NCBI GenBank assembly: GCA_964437425.1
Contig: CAYTGO010000010.1
Location: forward strand, 1-64,000
DNA: 64,000 nt
Reading direction: 5' to 3'
Source: Scalindua sp964437425
GTDB lineage: Bacteria; Planctomycetota; Brocadiia; Brocadiales; Scalinduaceae
A program made the position numbers and the translations under genes. This document shows, one piece after another, positions 44,080 through 54,107 of the stretch (positions are counted from its first letter, which is position 1; every line of letters begins with the position of its first letter). The notes below the pieces were generated by a model. That model had not been told where the DNA came from. It saw only the letters and a list, made by a program, of their open reading frames with translations, and searched no databases.

Positions 44080-44943
44080 CTAAGAAAGCCTTGTCTGCCC
44101 TTTCAGTCCAAGCCTTCCAATTACAAAAAGCGCAACTACCGCTATAAGAACTAATATGCTGACATTTTGTGAAATTGTCATGCCGTCAAAAAGCAGCGGA
44201 TTATCATCCCTGAATATCTCTACTGTAAAACGCATTATAGAATAGAGACCGCAGAACATCAGCGTCACTTCCCCATCCCTCCTGCGGTGTTCAAAGAAAG
44301 CTTTAATGATAAAGAATATTGAAATATTACCTAACATGGAATATATCTGTGTAGGGTGAACAGGAAGAGAGTGAGTATCAGACACACCCACCAGGCCCTT
44401 CCCAAGATGATGCAGAAATGCGGGACTGCCGTCAATCATAAGGTTTACGTCAACGGACTTGGGAAAACTAACCGCCCACGGCAAACCCGAGCTGCAAACA
44501 TCCCCCCAGCAGCACCCATTAAGAAAACATCCTACGCGCCCACATGCCACTCCAAGCGCAAAAGCAAAAGCAATAATATCGATTGTTTTAAGTACGGGAA
44601 ATTTCCTGATCCTTGAGTAAACAACTATGGCTGCTATAGAGGCCATTAAGCCACCATAAAATACCAGTCCTCCCTCATAAATTTTGAACGCATCTAGAAT
44701 ATTGTGTTTATATGAATCGAAATTCTGAATGACATAAAATGTTCTCCCTCCCAGAATACCGGCAAAGATTGTGTATAGTCCCAGGTTTGATATGTCTTCC
44801 GGGTTTAGACCTTCAGCCTTTCCCTTATTACGTGCCACGTACATGACTACCAGGAAACCCACCATAAGCATGAAACCGTATGCGTAAATGGGAATTGACA
44901 TGCCAGTAAAGGGAATTGGTATTTCAAAGAGAGTTCTAATCAT
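44080..44943 (-). CDS. lgt: Prolipoprotein diacylglyceryl transferase
   Basis: A 287-residue multi-pass membrane enzyme that moves diacylglycerol from phosphatidylglycerol to the lipobox cysteine of prolipoproteins. The signature GRVGCFLNGCCWGD lies near residue 135, with IYAYGFMLMVGF near 19 and HPTQIYSMLG near 197. About seven hydrophobic segments are visible. It is required for the lipoprotein at 48880-49965 encoded nearby. It starts 5 bases after panD and is probably the end of the panC-panD-lgt transcript. E. coli and other Gram-negatives have the same length. Confidence 0.94.
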   Translation of the reverse strand: MIRTLFEIPIPFTGMSIPIYAYGFMLMVGFLVVMYVARNKGKAEGLNPEDISNLGLYTIFAGILGGRTFYVIQNFDSYKHNILDAFKIYEGGLVFYGGLMASIAAIVVYSRIRKFPVLKTIDIIAFAFALGVACGRVGCFLNGCCWGDVCSSGLPWAVSFPKSVDVNLMIDGSPAFLHHLGKGLVGVSDTHSLPVHPTQIYSMLGNISIFFIIKAFFEHRRRDGEVTLMFCGLYSIMRFTVEIFRDDNPLLFDGMTISQNVSILVLIAVVALFVIGRLGLKGQTRLS

Positions 44944-44948
44944 TGAGG

Positions 44949-45320
44949 TCAGGAATTGGGTTCGGAGATAATCTCCTTAATCTTATTTTTTTCATCCAGT
45001 AAGACTATTTTAGGTTTCCAGCTTCGTGCCTTCGCATCATCAATAAGGCAATAGGCGATTATGATAACCTTGTCGCCAGGAACTGCCCACCGTGCAGCTG
45101 CGCCGTTAAGGCATATAATTCCTGAATCAGGTTCACCCTCAATTACGTATGTTTCCATTCGAGCACCATTATTAATGTTCAGCACCTGCACACGTTCGTA
45201 ATGCAGAATGTCCAACTCCTCTAACAATGACTTATCGATTGTTATACTGCCGGTATAGTTCAGATCTGCTTCTGTAACTGTTGCCTGGTGAATCTTCGCT
45301 TTGCACATTTCTCTAAGCAT
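44949..45320 (-). CDS. panD: Aspartate 1-decarboxylase (pyruvoyl type)
   Basis: A 123-residue enzyme that makes beta-alanine for pantothenate. The self-cleavage site is Gly24-Ser25 in NYTGSITID, which generates the pyruvoyl cofactor. Other marks: RVQVLNINNGARMETYVI near 43-60 and GAAARWAVPGDKVIIIAY near 74. Activation normally needs PanM in enterics, but other bacteria self-cleave. It starts 5 bases after the panC stop and ends 5 bases before lgt, so the three genes form one transcript. Together PanC and PanD supply the pantothenate branch; panB is not in the window. Confidence 0.95.
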   Translation of the reverse strand: MLREMCKAKIHQATVTEADLNYTGSITIDKSLLEELDILHYERVQVLNINNGARMETYVIEGEPDSGIICLNGAAARWAVPGDKVIIIAYCLIDDAKARSWKPKIVLLDEKNKIKEIISEPNS

Positions 45321-45325
45321 ATTTT

Positions 45326-46168
45326 TTATTCCAGAATAGTGTTATCTATTAATCTCGTATTTCCGATCCATACCGCAACAGCGGCTAAAGCCTTTCCATT
45401 TATTAACGAAAGGTCTTCAAGTGTATCAGTGTTAACTATGGATATATAATCTATCTTTGTCTGTTCTGTCTTATTAATGACAGATGTCATCTCACCTATA
45501 ATCTCTTTTGCATCCCTTATATTGGAAGCAAACATATCCCTGGCTTTTAATAAAGAGCCATGAATACAGAGTGCGTCCTGACGTTCCTCAGGGCTTAGTC
45601 GCTCATTTCTTGAGCTGAGTGCAAGTCCGTTTTCTTCACGAACTGTGGGGCAGACCCGAACATCTATATCCATATTCATGTCTGCTACCAGCCGTTTTAT
45701 GATTGCACTTTGCTGATAATCCTTTTGGCCAAAATATGCCCTGACAGGTTGAATGATATTGAACAATTTTGTTACAATTGTAGACACACCATTGAAATGC
45801 CCGGGCCTTACCCTGCCGCACAGGGTATCCGAAAGTCCATCCTCTGTCACATGAGTGCAAAATCCTTCCGGGTACATCTCTTCAGTGCAGGGTGCGAAAA
45901 CGACATCTGCGTTTTCTTTTCGTATGATCTCAATATCCTCGTTCAACTGGCGAGGATATTTATCGAAATCTTCATTGTTATCAAACTGTGTGGGATTCAG
46001 GTATATACTGACAACAAGTTCATCATTCTCTTCTCTTGCGCTTCGCATCAGGCTTATATGGCCGTCATGAAGTGCTCCCATTGTGGGTACTAATCCGATG
46101 GACCTTTTCCTGTCCTTGACAGAAAGTACCCTTGTCCGCATCTCATTAATCGTTTTTATAACTTCCAT
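45326..46168 (-). CDS. panC: Pantothenate synthetase (pantoate--beta-alanine ligase)
   Basis: A 280-residue ATP-dependent ligase joining pantoate with the beta-alanine made by PanD. Signatures: GLVPTMGALHDGHISLMRSA near 25-43 (core PTMGALHDGH, the HIGH-like motif), YLNPTQF near 57, GVSTIVTKLFNII near 125, FGQKDYQQ near 145 and LALSSRN near 183, the KMSKS-equivalent. It is the first gene of the panC-panD-lgt operon on the minus strand, and the 115-base gap to the U32 peptidase contains no gene. Confidence 0.95.
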   Translation of the reverse strand: MEVIKTINEMRTRVLSVKDRKRSIGLVPTMGALHDGHISLMRSAREENDELVVSIYLNPTQFDNNEDFDKYPRQLNEDIEIIRKENADVVFAPCTEEMYPEGFCTHVTEDGLSDTLCGRVRPGHFNGVSTIVTKLFNIIQPVRAYFGQKDYQQSAIIKRLVADMNMDIDVRVCPTVREENGLALSSRNERLSPEERQDALCIHGSLLKARDMFASNIRDAKEIIGEMTSVINKTEQTKIDYISIVNTDTLEDLSLINGKALAAVAVWIGNTRLIDNTILE

Positions 46169-46283
46169 TCAATGATATCAGCTTTTTTCCAACCGACTTT
46201 GCTTCTCTCAAGCCGAATATCAATGGTAACAATAACATTTTTTTTTGTCAAGTTCATGGTTCAGAAATAAATTTTCCCGATTC

Positions 46284-48764
46284 CTACAATAGACCCCTAT
46301 CGAAATTTCCAATAGTTGTGTTTTTCATTCTCTTCGCACCTTGAATTACGGAAAGTATGTCACGAATCATCTCAGATGTATAATCCTTATAGCATAAATC
46401 AATCCGGTAATCCCTGTGTCCGGCCTCAAGGAATGTCTGAATGCGGTGGATAATTGAGAAAGGCCTTTCCTTGATAATCACGGTCCTGCACGCCTCATTT
46501 ATAGCGGTAAACCGGTCGCCATGCTCGTTTGCAAGAACCATCTTTTCAAAGCCGCATCTGTCGATCCCGGGACACGCACTTTTCATATTTGCCCAGACAC
46601 ACGCCTCGGATGTAAAGAGAGGTGTATCCTGGTAGAGAATCAAGTCCGTATTGTCAGAAAGAAGTGTCTTCAGATTCTCCATTCCATCTTCAGGAGACAG
46701 TGTCTGCCGCTTAAATCCCAATTTACGCAGTTTTATTACAGAAAGCTGATTCAGAGAATATAATGGATAGTCCGCATACAAAATAACGTCTGCATCACTA
46801 AACAGATCCATGGCCCCCAGGTTAGCGAGTTGAAACTGCCTGAAGCCTTTTTTTATCAATAAGCGAACAGACTTCTCAAAATAGTTATATGTCTCAAACC
46901 CGTTCCCTATATCCCGCATTATTACAGGCAATGATAATACGATCTTCTCCTTTTGCTTCAATAATGTATCTACAATGTCATCGTTTTTCTGTAAGCAAGA
47001 GATAGTTTTATCTGTTAACACAATATAAAGTTTGTATATCTTTTCTGTAAGGACAGAGTCCAGACAATTCAACCTGTCAATCTTCAGAGATAACCGAATT
47101 TCGTTCTCGGTGTCCTCATGACGTAGTTGATCTTCTTCGTTTTTAGAATTACCAAATATAACAGATTCTCCCTCTAGCCATCTCTTTACCTCTTCACACT
47201 TGAGCACCCTCTCATTCTGCCATGCAGCTGATAACTCTTTAAAATACTCCCTCCTGATATTATTTAACACACTCAATGGAACAAATAATCCTTCTGATAT
47301 ATCGACACGTATATTCTCCAGTTCAAAGGATGTTTTTCCCAAACGCGAAAAACATCCTTTGACATCTTCCTCATTTGTCATCCGGCTAATACTTTTTTCA
47401 ATCTCAATGGAATATTTCTTGTTAAATAAGAATTGCATTACCGTCCCACTTACAGCAATACTATCGGACTCTATTCTCACCTCCAGTTCCACCGGTACCT
47501 TGGCAGATGTGAGTTTCCTGGGAATCTTTTGGGCGAATGCCTCTTTGGTCTTCTGGGAAGAGACGACATAGAGTTTTGTACCATGCTTAACCTTCTGCTC
47601 TGAATTGATAACCGCAATATCTCCGCCCTCAACATTAAATACCCTTTTACCGTTTACCTTAATACTCTTTACGTGAAGCAGAGCAGGTTTAGCAGAGGCA
47701 TTCTCAAACACCTGTAATAAATCTCTCACGCCAATACTGCCCTCTGCCCTTACCACTATATGATTATCCTCCGACCTTATTACCTCTCCCACATAAAGCC
47801 CTATATTTGCAGGATAAGACGGATTAATTATGTCTATGGCCTTGATCTGACTAATATCAGAATCATTTTTAACCGACAGATTATTTTCCCCAGTTACATA
47901 CGCAGATGTAGTCTCACGACTAAACACTGTTTTTATGCGATTGGAAATCTCATCCTGATCTGACAGCTCGCCGTCTATTGCCTTTCGATAGGCATCTGTA
48001 ACGACAGATACGTAATCAGGCGACTTCATGCGCCCCTCTATTTTCAACGAACTAACTCCGGCATCCACTAAATCTCCTATCTCTGAAAGAGTAAGTAAGT
48101 CTTTCATGGAAAAGAGATATCCCCCTTCACCTGACGTGGAATGATAAGGCTTCCTGCAGGGCTGCGCGCACCTTCCTCGATTTCCACTTCTGCCCCCTAC
48201 CATACTACTGAAAAAACATAATCCTGAATAGGAGTAGCACAAGGCGCCGTGAATAAATGTCTCTATCTCTATCGAAGAGTTTTCTACAATATCTTTTATC
48301 TCAGCAGCGGACAATTCCCTTGCCAGTACAACCCGCTTAAATCCAAGCTGATCCAGTTGTTTGACCCCGGCAATGTTATGGATGGCCATTTGTGTACTTG
48401 CGTGAATATTCAATCCGGGGAATTTAGATTGGATCAAGTAGAGAAGCCCCAGATCCTGAACGATTATTGCGTCAGGCTGCATCTCTTCCAGTGCTATTAA
48501 AAGGTCAACAGCCCTTTCAAATTCTGAAGTTTTTACCAGCGTATTAAGAGCGATATAGACCTTAATTGACTTACTGTGTGCAAAGGCAATGGCCTTGCTG
48601 GCATCGTCCAGGGAGAAGTTCTGTGCACTTGCACGGGCGCTGAAATCCTTTAAGCCAAAATAGACAGCATCAGCTCCATTTTCAACAGCAGCAAAAAAAC
48701 TCTCCATATTTCCGGCCGGTGAGAGTAGTTCCGGCTTTCTGCTTTGAGAACATGAGATAGGCAT
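46284..48764 (-). CDS. U32 family peptidase / RlhA-like rRNA hydroxylation protein
   Basis: An 826-residue protein. The N-terminal 300 residues are a U32 peptidase domain: PELLSPAGNMESFFAAVENGADAVYFG start (core LLSPAGNMES), VFIHGALC-like TFIHGALCYSYSGLCFFSS near 168 with Cys residues, and the NRGRCAQPCR motif near 197. The remaining part corresponds to the C-terminal DUF3656 region of large U32 proteins. Large relatives include RlhA, needed for hydroxylation of 23S rRNA C2501 in E. coli, and smaller ones (YegQ/TrhP) for tRNA uridine 5-hydroxylation. The C terminus has extra Cys (ACPGIDRCGFEK). It is likely an rRNA-modifying protein; the family name peptidase may be misleading. Confidence 0.82.
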   Translation of the reverse strand: MPISCSQSRKPELLSPAGNMESFFAAVENGADAVYFGLKDFSARASAQNFSLDDASKAIAFAHSKSIKVYIALNTLVKTSEFERAVDLLIALEEMQPDAIIVQDLGLLYLIQSKFPGLNIHASTQMAIHNIAGVKQLDQLGFKRVVLARELSAAEIKDIVENSSIEIETFIHGALCYSYSGLCFFSSMVGGRSGNRGRCAQPCRKPYHSTSGEGGYLFSMKDLLTLSEIGDLVDAGVSSLKIEGRMKSPDYVSVVTDAYRKAIDGELSDQDEISNRIKTVFSRETTSAYVTGENNLSVKNDSDISQIKAIDIINPSYPANIGLYVGEVIRSEDNHIVVRAEGSIGVRDLLQVFENASAKPALLHVKSIKVNGKRVFNVEGGDIAVINSEQKVKHGTKLYVVSSQKTKEAFAQKIPRKLTSAKVPVELEVRIESDSIAVSGTVMQFLFNKKYSIEIEKSISRMTNEEDVKGCFSRLGKTSFELENIRVDISEGLFVPLSVLNNIRREYFKELSAAWQNERVLKCEEVKRWLEGESVIFGNSKNEEDQLRHEDTENEIRLSLKIDRLNCLDSVLTEKIYKLYIVLTDKTISCLQKNDDIVDTLLKQKEKIVLSLPVIMRDIGNGFETYNYFEKSVRLLIKKGFRQFQLANLGAMDLFSDADVILYADYPLYSLNQLSVIKLRKLGFKRQTLSPEDGMENLKTLLSDNTDLILYQDTPLFTSEACVWANMKSACPGIDRCGFEKMVLANEHGDRFTAINEACRTVIIKERPFSIIHRIQTFLEAGHRDYRIDLCYKDYTSEMIRDILSVIQGAKRMKNTTIGNFDRGLL

Positions 48765-48879
48765 GGGAATATATAATTTTTGTTTTACTTTCGTAAAGAA
48801 ACCTTATAAATTGGTTATATATTATCATAAAACCTGACAAATTCAGTTATCAATAATACTTTTTAACGGGAGAAGAAAA

Positions 48880-49965
48880 TTGAAGTTATTTATTATTTCC
48901 ATTGCAGTTTCTCTGGCCTTGATCGGATGCGCTAACACTAAACCGGAAACTATCGTTTCTGAAAAGAAACCTGTAGTCACTGAAAAACAGACTGAAGTTA
49001 CTATCTTCGAAGGCGAAAAACATTTCAAAAATATCAAACAACTTACTTTCGGCGGAGAGAATGCCGAAGCTTACTTTTCTTATAATGCAGACAAACTGAT
49101 ATTCCAGTCGAAACGTGATGATCTGCAATGCGATGCAATCTTTACCATGGATGTAGATGGCAGTAATGTTACGATGGTATCTTCAAGTAAGGGCGCTACT
49201 ACATGCTCTTATATTGCTCCAGACTATAAATCTATTATTTATGCGTCTACTCATCTGGGCGGTGAAGAATGTCCACCCAAGCCGGACATGTCTAAGGGTT
49301 ATGTATGGGCGTTATATAAGAGCTTTGATATTTTCTCGGCTGATCCGGACGGATCAAATCTTGTACGTCTGACTGACACACCGGGATATGATGCCGAAGG
49401 GGTTTACTCACCAAAAGGCGACAGGATCATTTTCACGTCAGTACGTACCGGAGACCTGGAACTGTTTCTGATGGATCCCGACGGTTCTAACATAGAACAG
49501 CTGACTGATACTCCCGGCTACGATGGAGGTGCTTTCTTTTCGCTCGACGGAGAGTGGATATGCTGGCGTGCGTCAAGGCCGCAGGGAGATGGACTTACAG
49601 ATTATGTAGATCTTCTCAATAACGGTTTAATACGCCCGAGCAAACTTGAAATTTATGTTATGAACCTGAAAGATCGCAAGCCGATCCAGTTGACATCCAA
49701 TGGCGCCGCTAATTTCGGTCCATATTTTCATCCGAACGGTGAGAAAGTGATCTTTGTATCCAATATGGATGATCCTCAACATCGGAACTTTGAGATGTAT
49801 ATGGTTGATGTAAAGACCAAAGAGATCGAACGAATATCGTATAACCCGACATTCGACGGTTTCCCCATGTTCAGTCATGACGGCAAGAAACTGGTATTTG
49901 CTTCAAACCGCAACAACAGCAGACCACATGAAACAAATATATTTATTGCAGATTGGATGGATTGA
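48880..49965 (+). CDS. TolB/PD40-type beta-propeller lipoprotein
   Basis: A 361-residue exported lipoprotein: residues 1-17 form a signal peptide ending LIGC, with the lipobox Cys at about 17, so Lgt (44080-44943) would lipidate it. The rest is a beta propeller of PD40/TolB-type blades; repeats such as DPDGSNLVRLTDTPGYDAEG and DPDGSNIEQLTDTPGYDGGA are visible near 150-215, and HPNGEKVIFVSN and SHDGKKLVFASNRN near 285 and 340. Such propellers usually bind proteins or sugars. It uses a TTG start at 48880, preceded by GGGAGAAG. It is followed after 57 bases by the cyclic-nucleotide-binding gene. Confidence 0.84.
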   Translation: MKLFIISIAVSLALIGCANTKPETIVSEKKPVVTEKQTEVTIFEGEKHFKNIKQLTFGGENAEAYFSYNADKLIFQSKRDDLQCDAIFTMDVDGSNVTMVSSSKGATTCSYIAPDYKSIIYASTHLGGEECPPKPDMSKGYVWALYKSFDIFSADPDGSNLVRLTDTPGYDAEGVYSPKGDRIIFTSVRTGDLELFLMDPDGSNIEQLTDTPGYDGGAFFSLDGEWICWRASRPQGDGLTDYVDLLNNGLIRPSKLEIYVMNLKDRKPIQLTSNGAANFGPYFHPNGEKVIFVSNMDDPQHRNFEMYMVDVKTKEIERISYNPTFDGFPMFSHDGKKLVFASNRNNSRPHETNIFIADWMD

Positions 49966-50022
49966 GCAGAAAGACTTTCACCGTAAGGACCAGATTAATA
50001 ACAAAGGGAAGAGGAGGATTGC

Positions 50023-50412
50023 GTGGAAGAGAGTGGACTGGGAAAAACATATAATAACGGAGAGGAGATCATCCGTCAGGGCGAGAGGGGCGAAAATATG
50101 TATGTCCTGCAGTCCGGTCAGGTAGAGGTAATTCGTGAGAATAGAGACAAAACCGGCAAACCTTTGCGTATAACGGTATTAAATGAAGGGGATTTTTTCG
50201 GAGTGGTACCTCTCTTCGAACGACCAGATAGTATGGGTATAGTACGTTCTACGGTAAGAGCACTGGGAGCCGTTCAAGTAATCACCGTAGACAGAAAAAC
50301 CATTTTTCGTAAAATAAATGAGGACCCTTCTCTGGCTTACAGGATCCTGGAAACAATGTCACGTCGTGTCTCGGAATTGGAAGGAATTGTATCTCGACAA
50401 AATAATAATTAA
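50023..50412 (+). CDS. Cyclic nucleotide-binding domain protein (stand-alone)
   Basis: A 129-residue protein consisting of one cNMP-binding domain and little else: YNNGEEIIRQGERGENMYVLQSGQVEV in the first 30-40 residues (core IIRQGERGENMYVL) and LNEGDFFGVVPLFE near 58, then a C-terminal helix. The PBC Arg-x-Ala pattern of true cAMP sites reads here STVRALGAVQV, so Arg-Ala is kept. There is no DNA-binding helix-turn-helix, so it is not a CRP-type regulator itself and probably acts through a partner. The GTG at 50023 follows a strong GAGGAGG, only 6 bases away, and is preferred. It shares a strand with the preceding lipoprotein. Confidence 0.82.
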   Translation: MEESGLGKTYNNGEEIIRQGERGENMYVLQSGQVEVIRENRDKTGKPLRITVLNEGDFFGVVPLFERPDSMGIVRSTVRALGAVQVITVDRKTIFRKINEDPSLAYRILETMSRRVSELEGIVSRQNNN

Positions 50413-50532
50413 AGTTTTTTGACAGAGCGAGTAAACAGGCTTTCTCCATTTAGATATATTAATTTGATATTTATTTGTGATTTGTGTATTGAGATTTGGA
50501 ATTTATTGAACGCTACTACCGTGTCAAAAAAA

Positions 50533-53500
50533 TTATCTCTCTATCACCTTCGTTGTAACAGTGTGTTCTGTGCTATTTCGCACAAAAACAATCGTAATCT
50601 CATTACCAGCCTGTAACGTCTTTAAAAGATCAGAAAATGATTCCAGATCTTCAATTTCTGTTTCTCCGATTCGTACAATGATGTCACCCTTCTGAAGCCC
50701 AACTTTCTCTGCCGGTGAACCGGTTGTAACACCATCAAGACGAACACCTTTACCTGTAAAATCATAGGCAGGGACAGTACCCAGAACAACACGCCTTTTC
50801 TTGTGTGGCTGTTTAGCCTGTGGAGCAAAGCTCTCTTTCGTCTCAGTCAGTGTTGAGGCCAGAGGCTCCGGCCTTGCAGCAAGGTACTCAACTGTTTCTT
50901 TCAATACTGCCGCAGTCTTTACAAGACCAGCCGTATCGATCCTGTCAGCAGTATCAGTTGGACGGTGATAGTTATCGCGTGCACCACTGAAGAGATGCAC
51001 CGACGGCACACCTGCATCGATAAAACTCTTTTCGTCTCCATTGCCGGTATCCAGGGTTGATTGCTTGATCTTAACTCCCGTTACATATCCTGCACCACGG
51101 AATATATGTACCCATTCGCGTGCGGAGTAATTACCAAATATGGTCAGCGCATCCTGGCCCAACTGGCCGACTGTATCTATATTAATCATCGCCATCATCT
51201 TAGAGGCAGGATATTTCTCTGCATGCTTTACGTAATGTAAAGAACCAAGCTTACCAGCTTCCTCCGCACTGAAAGCCACGAATACAATCGTGCGTTCAGG
51301 CTGCAGTTTTCTACCAACCAACCTTGCAAATTCCAGTAAGACGGATATCCCGCTGGCATTGTCGTCTGCACCGTGGTGAATCTTACCTTCGTTACCTTTA
51401 AGGCAATCAGGCCAACCCAATCCATGTGAATCATAGTGAGCCCCAATAACTATACTCTGGCCATCAAATTGAGGATTCTTGCCCGGAATGATTCCGATTA
51501 CGTTCTTAACAGTGACAACATCACGACCAGGCATATCTACCTTCTCCGTCCAGGTCTGGAAATAATCATCCGGTCCATCTCCGCAAGGTTGTATACCGGC
51601 ATCTGACAACTGCTTTGCGATATAGTCAGCAGCTTTATTCAGCCCCTCTGTGCCAAGCCCCCTGCCAGCCAGCTCGTCAGAAGCAAGGTATTCAATATCC
51701 TTTAACATTCTCGCTTCTGAGAAAACAGGAGGCAACTGCGCAAGGGCAGAACGTTGTGCCAGTTTAGCTGCTGTTGGCTCAACGCCTCTGCCATCTTCCT
51801 GAGAGATAGCGATAGACATTGGTGAATTGACTACGGGCCATTGGCCTTTAAAAACGTTGGTGGGTTCGTCACCTGTAAAGCCAAGATAGCTGTATTTGTT
51901 GTAGTGTGGGAGCTTCCTTCCAAGCCCGGGCATAGCAGCCACATTATCCGTCGCCAGCCAGGCCAGGGCATGAGCACTGTTAGACGGATGTCGTGCCATC
52001 ACAACAGTTGAATGTTGATCACGTTTCATTTCAGTACCTTCGATCGATACACCACTCTCCTTATCGGCAAAACTGTAATCTGAAAGTGCTCTATTAATAA
52101 CAGGAAAGAAACGGTTTTCCCATCCGAACAACCATACCGCTCGATCAGCCGGTAATCCCTCCAGCTCACTATCAAGCTTTATCTCCATGTTCACAGAACG
52201 GCCTTTCTGCCAGCCCCTTGCCAGATTTCGATATCCCAGTCGAATCGGTTCAGAGGCACTCGCTGGCAACACAATCAATGCACGTTTGGCCCCGAATACC
52301 TGACTTAATGCAGGCGGGCTCTCATTGTGATCCAATGTACGGAAGACATCGAATTCAGGATCGACGTCCAGTTGTAGCGGACGCATAGGAAAGTTGAGTT
52401 CCAGTTTGTACTGTTTAGCATCTATATCCACACTGGTCTGGTACGCATTTGCAACCCCTTCTATCTGAATAGCGATTGGCAACTTTAATAGATATGGATC
52501 TTCTTCCTGTGTCTGTTCAATAATAGCTGACAACACATAACCGTCTCCTTTGGGTTCTGCAACCGCCTGACTCACTCTCAGTGAAGGAGAACCAGTTCTC
52601 TTCACCCACTGTTCAAACAGAGGTTCCATAGATTCATCGTTCACATTATTGAAGACCGTTTCAACATCATCAAAGGAGGCAACCTTGAACTTATATTTTC
52701 TATAAAATCTATGAAGGGCCTTGACAAAATCCTGATCACCCAGATGTTGCCGGACCATATGAAAAAGCATCATGGTCTTACCGTAGCCAACCGCCTCAGT
52801 GACCGCACTGTGCCTGGAACGGAATTGAGTCAGCGGAAAGTCCTTCTCCTTATTGGCGGTTACATAGTTAGTATATTTCTGCAGAACAGAACGACGGTAC
52901 TCTACAGCCGCACCACGCTGTTCTTTAATAAGATGGTCAGCAAGATAGGTTGTCAGTCCTTCCGCCCAGTTGCCTTTTTCGTAATCAGTATATACCCCGT
53001 TACCCCACCAGTTGTGAAGGATCTCGTGGGGATAAGAGGAGTGAAGGATAAAAGGAAAACGGATAACTCGTGGACCAAGCAGCGTGAATGACGGCATGCC
53101 GTATCCTGTCTCCCAGAAATTCTCTACAAGTGCAAACTTGCTGTACGGATAAGGGCCGAGAAGCTTCCTATACATTTCAAGGTACTGAGCGGTTGTATCC
53201 AGGTATTTCTGTGCAAGCTGTAAATCCGGATTTCGTAAAAACGCCATTGCCTCCACAACGCCCGCAGCCTGGCTGTACTCTGTAAACCTGGATGATATAA
53301 GATATATCTCCTCCTGCGGAGTGTCAGCCACCCATACATCATGTCTGAAATCTGTACCGGTCTCGGCACTTGCACGTGTGCCCTGGCTTACAGACGACCA
53401 CCCTGCCGGCAGCTCAACATCCAGATGAAATGTTACCAGCTCGTCCACAAAATGTGGATACCAGATAGTTGATCCACTCAGAAAGATACCTTCCGGTGAG

Positions 53501-53943
53501 ATAATACCGGGCGACACACTGAAACTGCGTGCGTACTCTTCTCCATATTCCTGAACAGGATGGTAGATCTCACCTGCATATCTGAGTGTAAACTGATCGA
53601 TTCCCTCCGGCAGATTTACCTCAAAGAGTTCCAGTCCCATACTACTATGTAGAAGAGATGGGTTATCACTAAAAAATCTACCGGCTTCCGCACCAGATAT
53701 TTTTCTCAGCAGGATATCTTTATCTAAGACTTCAGGTTCGAGCCCCTGATGAATCGTGAAATGGAGTTGTTTTGATTTCAACAACTCCGGTGACAAGTTA
53801 ATTTTATCAACTACCTCGATTAGATGGCTTTCCGGCTGCAGCTTGACCTTAATGTCGTGTGCAACCTGCCCGAAGGCTGCCGGCGACACGATCAGGACAA
53901 ATAATGCGATCTGAAACAAACGCCAGAATAATCTGTAATTCAT
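50533..53943 (-). CDS. Multidomain M1-M28-PDZ metallopeptidase, secreted
   Basis: An 1136-residue protein with a signal peptide (1-25, ending AAFG-Q), an M1-type gluzincin domain (about 30-500) with the HEILH zinc site at 306-310 and the Glu of NWAEGLTTYL near 329, a linker of about 200 residues, an M28 aminopeptidase-like domain (about 770-1010) with GAHYDSHG near 835 and HHGADDNASG near 860, and a C-terminal PDZ domain (about 1045-1136) with VQKGDIIVRIGE core LQKGDIIVRIGE. M1 and M28 are usually separate proteins. Both catalytic motifs look intact, so it should hydrolyse peptides outside the cytoplasm. No partner gene is adjacent. Confidence 0.83.
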   Translation of the reverse strand: MNYRLFWRLFQIALFVLIVSPAAFGQVAHDIKVKLQPESHLIEVVDKINLSPELLKSKQLHFTIHQGLEPEVLDKDILLRKISGAEAGRFFSDNPSLLHSSMGLELFEVNLPEGIDQFTLRYAGEIYHPVQEYGEEYARSFSVSPGIISPEGIFLSGSTIWYPHFVDELVTFHLDVELPAGWSSVSQGTRASAETGTDFRHDVWVADTPQEEIYLISSRFTEYSQAAGVVEAMAFLRNPDLQLAQKYLDTTAQYLEMYRKLLGPYPYSKFALVENFWETGYGMPSFTLLGPRVIRFPFILHSSYPHEILHNWWGNGVYTDYEKGNWAEGLTTYLADHLIKEQRGAAVEYRRSVLQKYTNYVTANKEKDFPLTQFRSRHSAVTEAVGYGKTMMLFHMVRQHLGDQDFVKALHRFYRKYKFKVASFDDVETVFNNVNDESMEPLFEQWVKRTGSPSLRVSQAVAEPKGDGYVLSAIIEQTQEEDPYLLKLPIAIQIEGVANAYQTSVDIDAKQYKLELNFPMRPLQLDVDPEFDVFRTLDHNESPPALSQVFGAKRALIVLPASASEPIRLGYRNLARGWQKGRSVNMEIKLDSELEGLPADRAVWLFGWENRFFPVINRALSDYSFADKESGVSIEGTEMKRDQHSTVVMARHPSNSAHALAWLATDNVAAMPGLGRKLPHYNKYSYLGFTGDEPTNVFKGQWPVVNSPMSIAISQEDGRGVEPTAAKLAQRSALAQLPPVFSEARMLKDIEYLASDELAGRGLGTEGLNKAADYIAKQLSDAGIQPCGDGPDDYFQTWTEKVDMPGRDVVTVKNVIGIIPGKNPQFDGQSIVIGAHYDSHGLGWPDCLKGNEGKIHHGADDNASGISVLLEFARLVGRKLQPERTIVFVAFSAEEAGKLGSLHYVKHAEKYPASKMMAMINIDTVGQLGQDALTIFGNYSAREWVHIFRGAGYVTGVKIKQSTLDTGNGDEKSFIDAGVPSVHLFSGARDNYHRPTDTADRIDTAGLVKTAAVLKETVEYLAARPEPLASTLTETKESFAPQAKQPHKKRRVVLGTVPAYDFTGKGVRLDGVTTGSPAEKVGLQKGDIIVRIGETEIEDLESFSDLLKTLQAGNEITIVFVRNSTEHTVTTKVIER

Positions 53944-54107
53944 TTATGTTCTCCGCTTAATTGTAGTAATTCCTGCTGTTTTTCTTAATACTTAGTCTTC
54001 TATTATAATCATACTATTTCTACAATCTACTAAATTGTCATTTCATTAAATTGATCAAGGTAAAATATTTGACTGAGGGTTATGGGCTATGTTAAAATTT
54101 TTAGAAT

